A DNA stretch of 64,000 bases, from contig CAJUFR010000001.1 in assembly GCA_910585525.1 (NCBI GenBank), positions 1 through 64,000 on the forward strand, written 5' to 3'. The notes beneath the pieces were generated by a model, which was not told the origin of the DNA, made no database searches, and was given only the letters and a program-made list of their open reading frames with translations. Shown piece by piece: positions 57,541-64,000 of this stretch. The number at the start of each line of letters is the position of its first letter. Position 1 is the stretch's first letter. The position numbers and the translations under genes are program-made. Source of the stretch: an uncultured Angelakisella sp. (GTDB taxonomy: Bacteria; Bacillota; Clostridia; Oscillospirales; Ruminococcaceae).

Positions 57541-58074
57541 TTATATGGCGGAATCGAAGCGGTAGCCGATCTTCCGCACGGTGGCGATGTGGCGGGCGTA
57601 GGGGCCCAGCTTGCGCCGCAGGCATTTGACATGGGTGTCCACGGTGCGGATGTCGCCGCCGTAGCTCAACTCCCAGACGCTGCCCAGCAGCTGGGTCCGG
57701 GGGATGACGGAATCCGGGTGGTGGGCAAGGTAGCTGAGAAGCTGGAACTCCCGGGGGGTGAAGGACATCTGTTCGCCGTCCATAAAGACCAGACGGCGGC
57801 GGCAGTCCAACGTCAGCCCGCCGAAGCAGAGGGTGTCCTCCCCCACGCCCAGGGCCTGGTGCAGGTCGTGGAGTTTGGCGGTGAGGACGGCGGCGGGGAC
57901 AGGACCCGCCCCCGGCGCGGTGATATTTACCGTGATCCCAAGCATATCCTCCCCCAGGTGGTCCAGATGTTCGGGGGTGACAAGGGTGAACCCGGCACGG
58001 GCCAGGGATGAGGCGACCAGATCGTGGACCTGGTCCGCTTGCTGGGGGGAAAGGTCTTGGCGGCAACGTTTCAT
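57541..58074 (-). CDS. Orphan winged-helix (OmpR-type) transcriptional regulator without receiver
   Basis: A 177-aa protein. Residues ~80-175 form a Trans_reg_C winged helix (MSFTPREFQLLSYLAHHPDSVIPRTQLLGSVW, VDTHVKCLRRKLG, IATVRKIGYRF). Residues 1-75 are not a receiver domain: no phospho-Asp or Lys signature, and the segment is too short. So it cannot be phosphorylated in the usual way and might bind a ligand or partner. No sensor kinase gene is adjacent. Confidence 0.75.
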   Translation of the reverse strand: MKRCRQDLSPQQADQVHDLVASSLARAGFTLVTPEHLDHLGEDMLGITVNITAPGAGPVPAAVLTAKLHDLHQALGVGEDTLCFGGLTLDCRRRLVFMDGEQMSFTPREFQLLSYLAHHPDSVIPRTQLLGSVWELSYGGDIRTVDTHVKCLRRKLGPYARHIATVRKIGYRFDSAI

Positions 58075-58305
58075 TTGGGGATTCTCCTCTCGGTATGACG
58101 GGACGGCCGGGATCAGGTGGGCGCCCCGCCGCCGGCCTCGCCCGGGAAGGGGCAGGGCCTCTGTCTGAATGAGGGCAGTATATCATAGAGTTGTGACATA
58201 TTTATGAAGAAAGTAAAAAAAGAGGGTGAAAAAGTCGGAGGTTGCTTCAAAAAGGAAAAAATCGGCCCGGGAGCGCGCCGGTGAAAAGCGGCTCCCAGGC
58301 TGCTT

Positions 58306-59556
58306 TTATCCCGCCCGGTCCATCTGGGAGAGGGTGATGGCCCGGGTGTGGGGGATGGCCTCCCAGCTGGTGCTCTTTTTCACCAGGCAAAGGAGGTTGA
58401 TGGGCAGCCAGCTGACGATGAACACCCAGTACCACAGCATGGCCCGGAGCATCGGCCGCACCGGCTTGCCGTTGGCGGCCACCGCCAAAAACGCCCCCAG
58501 GAAGGTGGTGAGGAAGGAGATGTTCACCCCGAAGAACAGCTGGTAAAACAGATCGATACGGGGGAACAGCCCGTAGTGGATGCCGGATAACTCGAAGGCG
58601 AGGCTCCCCGCCATAGCCAGCAGCCCCAGCACCTGGACCACCGGCAGGATGAAGAACATCAGGGAATCCAGGCAGGGGAGGCTGCCGCGGCAGGCCCGGG
58701 AGAAGAGGGGGGCGGCGTACCGCTCCATGCACTGGATCATGCCGGTGGACCAGCGTTTCCGCTGCTTCCAGGACTGGGCGAAGGTGAGGGGCTGCTCGTC
58801 AAAGGTCACCGCCTCCGGCACCCACCAGATCCTCTGGCCGCGGAGGGCGCAGAGGGAGGAGAACTCGATGTCCTCGGTGATGGTGTTGGTCTTCCAGCCC
58901 CCCTGGCCCTTCAGGATATCCATCGAGACCATGAAGCCGCTGCCGTTGATGATGGCGTTGAGGCCCAGGTTGGCCCGTGCCTGGCTGTAAAACCGGTCGA
59001 TCATCCAGTAGTAGATGGAGTAACAGCCGGAGATAGGGGTATCGGTGGGGTTTTTGCTGTCCCGGTAGCCCTGGGCCACCCGTGCCCCCGCCTGCCAGGC
59101 GTCGTTCATCCGGGCCAGGAATTGAGGATGGACCAGGTTGTCCGCGTCAAAGACACAGATGGCGTCGTACCGCTTCCCCTGCCGGAAAAGACGGTTCAGG
59201 GCGAAGTCCAGCACCTCCCCCTTGGTGCGGGTGGGGACGGTGCACTCCAGCACCAGGGCGCCGGCCTTTTTGGCGGCCAGGCTGGTGCCGTCGGTGCAGT
59301 TGTTGGGCACCACGATGACATCGAACAGTTCCCGGGGGTAGTCCTGGGCCAGCAGGCTCTGGACCAGGCCGCCGATGACCCGCTCCTCGTTGCGGGCGGC
59401 CACCAGCACGGCGAACCGGGCGGCGGGGGCGGCATGGGGATACTGCCGGGGCTTTTTCAGGGAGAAAAGGGAGATGACCAGAAAATAGACGGTGTAGACC
59501 GTCATGACAAGGCTGCATATCCAGGCCAGGGAGGTGGCCAGCTGGGTGATATCCAT
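58306..59556 (-). CDS. Membrane glycosyltransferase family 2 (BcsA/NodC/HAS-like)
   Basis: A 416-aa processive-type glycosyltransferase. One N-terminal helix, a GT-A domain with VLVAARNEERVI, the DxD-type FDADN (~res. 132), TITEDIEFS (~res. 230) and the QxxRW-like QRKRWSTG motif, then about four C-terminal helices. The layout fits enzymes that make and export a surface polysaccharide. Sugar unknown. A hairpin (58270-58297) with a leftward T run follows as likely terminator. Confidence 0.83.
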   Translation of the reverse strand: MDITQLATSLAWICSLVMTVYTVYFLVISLFSLKKPRQYPHAAPAARFAVLVAARNEERVIGGLVQSLLAQDYPRELFDVIVVPNNCTDGTSLAAKKAGALVLECTVPTRTKGEVLDFALNRLFRQGKRYDAICVFDADNLVHPQFLARMNDAWQAGARVAQGYRDSKNPTDTPISGCYSIYYWMIDRFYSQARANLGLNAIINGSGFMVSMDILKGQGGWKTNTITEDIEFSSLCALRGQRIWWVPEAVTFDEQPLTFAQSWKQRKRWSTGMIQCMERYAAPLFSRACRGSLPCLDSLMFFILPVVQVLGLLAMAGSLAFELSGIHYGLFPRIDLFYQLFFGVNISFLTTFLGAFLAVAANGKPVRPMLRAMLWYWVFIVSWLPINLLCLVKKSTSWEAIPHTRAITLSQMDRAG

Positions 59557-59790
59557 GAGAGATGACCTCCGTACTAAGTGGTGGTGTGGGCAGGTACCGG
59601 GCCGCTGCCCGGCGGCCCTTCTGTCCTTTAATACGAGGGAAAGGGGGAGGCGGCTACAAAAAACCGGAAAATTTTTTTCCGGCGGGGAGATTTCCTGGGG
59701 GGATATGCCGCTTTCCCTTGTATTCTGCTTCCAAAACAGGTACACTAGAGGGGAGAGAAAAGGACAAGCAGAGAAGGAGGACCTTTCATC

Positions 59791-60585
59791 ATGGATAAAG
59801 ACCGCCGCTTCGCGGTGCTCATCGACGCGGACAATGTCTCGGCAAAGTACATCCGGCTCATCCTGGACGAGCTGTCCAACGACGGCATCATCACCTACAA
59901 GCGCATCTACGGGGACTGGACCAGCCCCACCCTGGTATCCTGGAAGAACGTGCTGCTGGACTGCTCCATCACCCCCATCCAGCAGTACGGCTACACCACC
60001 GGCAAAAACGCCACCGACTCGGCCATGATCATCGACGCCATGGACATCCTCTACACCGGCAACGTGGAGGGGTTCTGCATCGTCTCCAGCGACAGCGACT
60101 TTACCCGGCTGGCCAGCCGCCTGCGGGAGGCGGGGAAGTTCGTCATCGGGATGGGGGAGAAAAAGACCCCCGCCCCCTTTGTGGCGGCCTGCAACCGGTT
60201 CACCTACCTGGAGGTGCTGGCCCAGCAGCCCGCCGCCGAGGTGGTCCCCGCCGCCCCCCTGGACCCGGTGGCGGGGGAGGACCGGATGGCGCTGCCGGCC
60301 ATCAAGGCGGCCATCCAGGCCATCGCCGACGAGACCAGCGACGACGAGGGCTGGGCCTCGGTAAGCGATATCGGGAACATCCTCATCAAGCGGTTCCCGG
60401 ATTTTGACGTGCGCAACTACGGCTTCAAGAAGCTGACCCGGTTCGTGGATTCGCTGGGCCTGTTCGAGATGCGCACCGTGGCGGGGCGGGACGGCTCGGC
60501 CAAGGCGGTGCTGGTCCAGGCGCTGCCGCCGGTGGTGGAGCCAGCCCCTGCCCCGCGGAAGGCGGGACGGAGAAAAACGAGGTAG
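59791..60585 (+). CDS. NYN-domain protein with OST-HTH/LOTUS domain
   Basis: A 264-aa protein. The NYN (PIN-like RNase) domain occupies residues 1-150 with acidic residues in LIDADNVS, TDSAMIIDAMD and SSDSDFTRLASRLRE. The LOTUS domain (res. ~165-240: GWASVSDIGNILIKRFPDFDVRNYGFKKLTRFVDSLG) is a predicted RNA-binding winged helix. Together this is the bacterial relative of MARF1/limkain-type proteins. RNA cleavage is predicted, targets unknown. GAGAAGGAGG precedes the ATG. Confidence 0.88.
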   Translation: MDKDRRFAVLIDADNVSAKYIRLILDELSNDGIITYKRIYGDWTSPTLVSWKNVLLDCSITPIQQYGYTTGKNATDSAMIIDAMDILYTGNVEGFCIVSSDSDFTRLASRLREAGKFVIGMGEKKTPAPFVAACNRFTYLEVLAQQPAAEVVPAAPLDPVAGEDRMALPAIKAAIQAIADETSDDEGWASVSDIGNILIKRFPDFDVRNYGFKKLTRFVDSLGLFEMRTVAGRDGSAKAVLVQALPPVVEPAPAPRKAGRRKTR

Positions 60586-60640
60586 GGGAGAGGCCCCGGC
60601 CCGCCCCCACCAACCATCCCCCGGAGGTAAACGAACGACC

Positions 60641-61312
60641 ATGAGACCCGATTGGACCGGACGCCTGCTCCGGTATGTGCCCATCACTGTCACCGCCGCC
60701 CTCGCCCTGGCCTGTATCCTTGGGGCCCGGGGCTTCACGGTGGAGGAACTGCTCCATTACACCCCGCCGTCGCTGCCCCTGGCGGCGGTGGTGTTCCTTT
60801 GCGCCTACGCCTTCAAATCCCTTTCCATCGTCTTCCCCCTGCCGCTGCTCTATGTGGCGTCGGGGGTGGTGTTCCCCCTGTGGATGGCCTGGGGGGTGAA
60901 CCTGGCGGGGCTGTGGCTCTGCGTCACCCTGCCCTACTGGGTGGGGCGGATCTCCGGCCAGGGGCTGGTACAGCACATCGTCCAGACCTACCCCAAGGCC
61001 GCCCGGGTGGACCAGGTGGTGGCCCGGAACCAGGTGTTCACCGCCTACCTGCTGCGGGTGCTGGGGCTGCTGCCCGGGGACCTGGTGAGCATCCTTATGG
61101 GCGCCATGGGGATGGGGTACCGGGGGTACCTGGCGGGCTCGCTGCTGGGGCTGCTGCCGGGAATGCTGATCCAGACCGCCCTGGGGGGCTACGCCGACCG
61201 CCCCACCTCTCCGGTGTTCTGGGTCCTCTGCCTGCTGATGGTGCTAGTCTCCGCCGCCAGCGCCGTGGCCTACGCCAGGCACGCCAGGAGGGCGGGAAAG
61301 GATGGGACATGA
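60641..61312 (+). CDS. VTT-domain (TVP38/TMEM64, DedA-like) membrane protein
   Basis: A 223-aa protein with about five helices of the VTT superfamily. Central segment LYVASGVVFPLWMAWGVNLAGLWLCVTLPYWVGRISG and the later LRVLGLLPGDLVSILMGAMGMGYRGYLAGSLLGLLPG carry the family's G-x-P/D-x-V signatures. Members scramble or move lipids or lipid carriers. Ends in an ATGA overlap with the NUDIX gene. Confidence 0.82.
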   Translation: MRPDWTGRLLRYVPITVTAALALACILGARGFTVEELLHYTPPSLPLAAVVFLCAYAFKSLSIVFPLPLLYVASGVVFPLWMAWGVNLAGLWLCVTLPYWVGRISGQGLVQHIVQTYPKAARVDQVVARNQVFTAYLLRVLGLLPGDLVSILMGAMGMGYRGYLAGSLLGLLPGMLIQTALGGYADRPTSPVFWVLCLLMVLVSAASAVAYARHARRAGKDGT

Positions 61313-61890
61313 TGACAGACTACCTGGAGCTTCTGGAAAACTACCGCCCCGGCGACCCCCGGGAGGAGGCCGACCGGGCGCTGATGCTGGATTGCTGCCG
61401 CCGGTACGGGCCGATGATCCTGACCCGGGAGGCGCTGGCGGCCCACATCACCAGCTCCGCCTTTGTGATGAGCCCCGACCGGGAGTGGGTGCTGATGGCC
61501 TGGCATAACATCTACCGCAGCTGGGCCTGGACCGGCGGCCACGCCGACGGGGAGCCGGACCTGCTGAAGGTGGCGATGCGGGAGGCCGCCGAGGAGACCG
61601 GCGTCACCGGCCTGGTCCCCCTCCGGGAGGAGCCGGCCTCCATGGAGGTCCTCACCGTCCGCCAGCACCAGAAGCGGGGGAAGGAGGTCCCGGCCCACCT
61701 GCACCTCAATGTCTCCTTCGTCCTGCTGGCCCCCAGGGAGGGGCAGCGGCTGGCCGCCAAGCCGGACGAGAACAGCGGCGTCCGCTGGCTCCCGGCAAAG
61801 GAACTGGCCCGGTGGTGCACCGAAGAGGAGATGTTGCCGGTCTATGCGAGGCTGGTGGAGAGGGCGGAGACGTCTATAGGACGGCGCTGA
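61309..61890 (+). CDS. NUDIX hydrolase
   Basis: A 193-aa protein with the Nudix box centred on GEPDLLKVAMREAAEETGV (G-x5-E-x7-REAxEExG-type, one residue variation at the first Gly-x5-E). A ~45-residue helical N-terminus precedes the fold. It would hydrolyse a nucleoside-diphosphate derivative; which one is unknown. Start ATG 61309 in the end of the VTT gene; ATG 61312 follows directly. Confidence 0.82.
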   Translation: MMTDYLELLENYRPGDPREEADRALMLDCCRRYGPMILTREALAAHITSSAFVMSPDREWVLMAWHNIYRSWAWTGGHADGEPDLLKVAMREAAEETGVTGLVPLREEPASMEVLTVRQHQKRGKEVPAHLHLNVSFVLLAPREGQRLAAKPDENSGVRWLPAKELARWCTEEEMLPVYARLVERAETSIGRR

Positions 61891-61901
61891 AAGTATAAAA
61901 C

Positions 61902-61934
61902 GCCCGCCCACCTTACAGTGGACGGGCTGTTTTG
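61902..61934 (+). terminator. Terminator of the VTT-NUDIX operon
   Basis: GCCCGCCCAC-CTTACA-GTGGACGGGC followed by TGTTTT. Confidence 0.75.
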
Positions 61935-61999
61935 AAGGAAAGAACCTGCAAAGGGAAAAAACGCTCCTGCGGCGGGGTGCAGGCCAGTCTCAATACCCC

Positions 62000-62959
62000 C
62001 TACTCCCCCAAAACCGCCTGCTTCGCCAGCCCCGCGGCCCCAATGATCCCCGCGTCATTCCCCAACTCCGCGATGGCCATCCGGCACCGCTCCGCAAACA
62101 GCGGATGATACACCATCTCATGCACCAGCCCCCGCAGCGGCGTCAGCAGCTTCTCCCCCTGGGCGCAGATGCCCCCGCCGATCACCACCACATCCGGCTC
62201 CAGCAGGTTGATCAGGTTGCTGATGCCGTAGGCCAAAAACTCCAGGTACTGGGCCACCACCACGATGGCGGTGTGGTCCCCGGCGTCCCGGCCGTCAAAG
62301 GGGGTCTTGCCGTTTACCTTGGAGAGGTCCCCGCCGCAGAGTTCCCACAGAAGCGATTCCTTGTGCCGCAGCATCGCCTCCCGGGTCTGGTTGATGAGGG
62401 CGGTGGCGGAGGCGTAGGCCTCAAAGCAGCCGTCGTGGCCGCAGGTGCAGTGGCGGCCGTGGTAGTAGATGACCATGTGCCCCCCCTCGGCGGCCATGCC
62501 GTGATCGCTGCCGTCGATGATGACCCCCACCCCGATGCCGGTGCCCAGGGTCACCATCACCGAGCGGCGGCTGCCCCGGGCCGCCCCGGCGATGTACTCG
62601 GCGTAGGCGGCCACGTTGGCGTCGTTGCCTAGCCGCACCGGCTTGCCCCCCAGGCAGTCGCTGAGGTTCTGGGCCATGGGGTCCTCGGTGAGGCCCAGGT
62701 TGCCGGAGAAGTGGTTCACCCCCCGCTCGGTGTCGATGTAGCCGGGGGCGCCCATCCCCACCCCGGCGATCTCCGCCATGGTGAGGCCCGCCTTGGCGGC
62801 GGCCTCCTCCGCCACCTTGGCGATGGCGGCGGCCAGGGTCTTGCCGTCCACCATCTTGGGGGTGGGGGCGCTGGTGGTGGAGAGGATACGGTACTCCTCG
62901 TCCACGATGCCGGCGGCGATGTTGGTGCCGCCCAGGTCGATGCCGCAGTAATAACTCAT
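62000..62959 (-). CDS. ROK family glucokinase
   Basis: A 319-aa sugar kinase. ATP loop GIDLGGTNIAAGIVDEE, catalytic Asp in RLGNDANVAA, substrate Glu/His and zinc motif in HCTCGHDGCFEAYAS (CxCGx2GCxE), and GTGIGVGVI. It phosphorylates glucose or a related hexose. Start ATG 62959 after AGAAGGGAG. Glucokinase is the best guess; other ROK substrates are possible. Confidence 0.87.
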   Translation of the reverse strand: MSYYCGIDLGGTNIAAGIVDEEYRILSTTSAPTPKMVDGKTLAAAIAKVAEEAAAKAGLTMAEIAGVGMGAPGYIDTERGVNHFSGNLGLTEDPMAQNLSDCLGGKPVRLGNDANVAAYAEYIAGAARGSRRSVMVTLGTGIGVGVIIDGSDHGMAAEGGHMVIYYHGRHCTCGHDGCFEAYASATALINQTREAMLRHKESLLWELCGGDLSKVNGKTPFDGRDAGDHTAIVVVAQYLEFLAYGISNLINLLEPDVVVIGGGICAQGEKLLTPLRGLVHEMVYHPLFAERCRMAIAELGNDAGIIGAAGLAKQAVLGE

Positions 62960-63024
62960 ACTGGTTGCTCCCTTCTGTCACTTTGGATAGCCCCGCAGGG
63001 GGCTTTTTTTCTGTTGATAGCCGG

Positions 63025-63981
63025 TCACTGATCCCGGCGCAGCAGCCGGGGGAGGGTATCCGGGTCCGGGGCGGGGGAGAAGGCCAGCATCTCCTCCCGC
63101 CATTCCAGGCCGTGGCGGGCCATGGCGGCCAGCAGGTCCTCCGGGAGGGGGGCGGTCACCTGGACCCGCTCCCCAGTGATGGGGTGGGGGAAGGCGGCGG
63201 TGCCGCAGTGGAGGGCCTGCCGTCCCAGCAGCGGCTCCTCCGGCCCGTCGTAGAAGGTATCCCCCACCAGCGGCCGTCCCAGGTGGGAGAGATGGACCCG
63301 TATCTGGTGGGTGCGCCCGGTGTGGAGCACCAGCCCCAGGAAGGAGACCCCGTCTCCCTCCCCCAGCAGATGGAATTCGGTGCGGGCGTCCTGGCCCTCG
63401 GGGTCCACCACCCGGCGCAGCTCCAGGGGGCGCTGCCGCAGCAGCGGCAGGTCGATGAACCCCTGGGGGAAGGGCATCCGCCCCTGGACCAGGGCGAAGT
63501 ACCGCTTTTCCACCTTCTTCCACAGCTTGCCGGCGGCGAACTGGTTCTTGGCCGCCACCACCGCCCCGGTGGTATCCTTATCCAGGCGGTTCAAAGCCCG
63601 GAAGGGGGTCACCGCCCCGGCACGGGCGCAGTGGGCGGCGTAGACCGAGGAAAGGGTGCCGTAGATGTGCCCCCCCGACTGGTGGCAGGGCATCCCGGCG
63701 GGCTTGTTGTAGACGATGAGGTCCTCGTCCTCGTAGAGGACCGGCACCGGGGTGTCGCAGAGCGGCATCCGTTTGGTCTCCTCCGGGAGGTTCACCTCCA
63801 GGACATCCCCGGGGGCGAGGGGGTCGATGGTGCGGACATGGGCGCCGTTGAGCAGCAGCCCCCGGGGCAGTTTTTTCAGGGTGATGACCATCCGGCCGGA
63901 AAAGCCCTGGTCTCCCCGCAAAAACCGCTCCACCGTCTTGCCCCCGTCCCCGGGGCCGATGGGATAGCGGATGGTGCGCAA
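63025..63981 (-). CDS. RluA/RluD-type 23S rRNA pseudouridine synthase
   Basis: A 318-aa pseudouridine synthase. N-terminal S4-like segment (RFLRGDQGFSGRMVITLKKLPRGLLLNG), catalytic Asp in ALNRLDKDTTGAVV (~res. 132), and HTGRTHQIRVHLSHLGRPLVGD. Translation starts at TTG 63981 after AAAGGAGG, near the window edge. Which uridine is modified cannot be told. Confidence 0.88.
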   Translation of the reverse strand: MRTIRYPIGPGDGGKTVERFLRGDQGFSGRMVITLKKLPRGLLLNGAHVRTIDPLAPGDVLEVNLPEETKRMPLCDTPVPVLYEDEDLIVYNKPAGMPCHQSGGHIYGTLSSVYAAHCARAGAVTPFRALNRLDKDTTGAVVAAKNQFAAGKLWKKVEKRYFALVQGRMPFPQGFIDLPLLRQRPLELRRVVDPEGQDARTEFHLLGEGDGVSFLGLVLHTGRTHQIRVHLSHLGRPLVGDTFYDGPEEPLLGRQALHCGTAAFPHPITGERVQVTAPLPEDLLAAMARHGLEWREEMLAFSPAPDPDTLPRLLRRDQ

Positions 63982-64000
63982 GCCTCCCCCTCCTTTTTCG

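Noticed and set aside
59782..60028. Alternative frames over the NYN gene and the 59504-60028 open frame
   Set aside because: They lack a ribosome binding site and domain content; the NYN/LOTUS frame starts after GAGAAGGAGG.

Overview
The window reads as a chromosomal segment of a GC-rich, spore-forming, strictly anaerobic Clostridia bacterium, most likely an Oscillospiraceae/Ruminococcaceae-type gut organism. The inference rests on the sporulation regulator SpoIIID, an IspH–ribosomal protein S1 fusion, an oxygen-sensitive class III ribonucleotide reductase, an [FeFe]-hydrogenase-type protein, a T-box leader, and TTG starts with strong AGGAGG ribosome binding sites. Taxonomy is inference only. 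High GC creates many long antisense open frames; they are left out. No tRNA, rRNA, CRISPR array or prophage was seen.

Layout. 0-9 kb: RibD-like reductase, release factor 3 (prfC), feoAB ferrous iron uptake, a YitT transporter, a flavin reductase, and a tandemly duplicated pair of small XRE regulators. Two nearly identical 190-bp inverted-terminal-repeat elements lie at 1.4 and 6.1 kb. 9-15 kb: a two-gene ThrE-like exporter, an RlmI-type methyltransferase, free-methionine-R-sulfoxide reductase, and a D-cysteine desulfhydrase next to a membrane-anchored AraC-type sensor. 15.6-20.8 kb: an Fe3+-type ABC importer operon with two different ATPases and a fused double permease. 20.8-26 kb: an ECF sigma/membrane protein pair, then a trpXYZ-type ABC importer under a T-box leader with a UGG (Trp) specifier. 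26-33 kb: a response-regulator remnant translationally coupled to a hydrogenase-type protein, a papain-like protein, and a decaying purine-catabolism locus: an NCS1 permease lacking its central helices behind a structured leader, a YheO-like regulator, SsnA, and the 5' part of ygfK joined to the 3' part of ygeW.

33-38.4 kb: a divergent superoxide dismutase homologue, VanY carboxypeptidase, RsmE/PrmA methyltransferases, a lipoprotein, a HAD phosphatase and a flavodoxin-like protein. 38.7-46.7 kb: a contiguous nine-gene cluster (PRD regulator, amidohydrolase, stand-alone PRD protein, SFCGS protein, DUF4312, DUF4311, DUF4310, SelA-like ammonia-lyase, KDPG-type aldolase). It corresponds to the conserved but functionally unassigned Enterococcus EF_0829-EF_0839 cluster. 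I read it as an uptake and degradation system for an amino-sugar acid, with the four small/membrane proteins as an uncharacterised transporter; this is the best candidate for an undescribed system here.

46.8-64 kb: lipoprotein, cmk-plsC-ispH/rpsA, a second YitT, an anaerobic ribonucleotide reductase operon whose glycyl-radical tail is a separate 51-aa gene behind tandem NrdR boxes, an M23 peptidase, spoIIID, an orphan winged-helix regulator, a membrane glycosyltransferase, an NYN/LOTUS protein, a VTT membrane protein, a NUDIX hydrolase, a ROK glucokinase and an RluA-type pseudouridine synthase.
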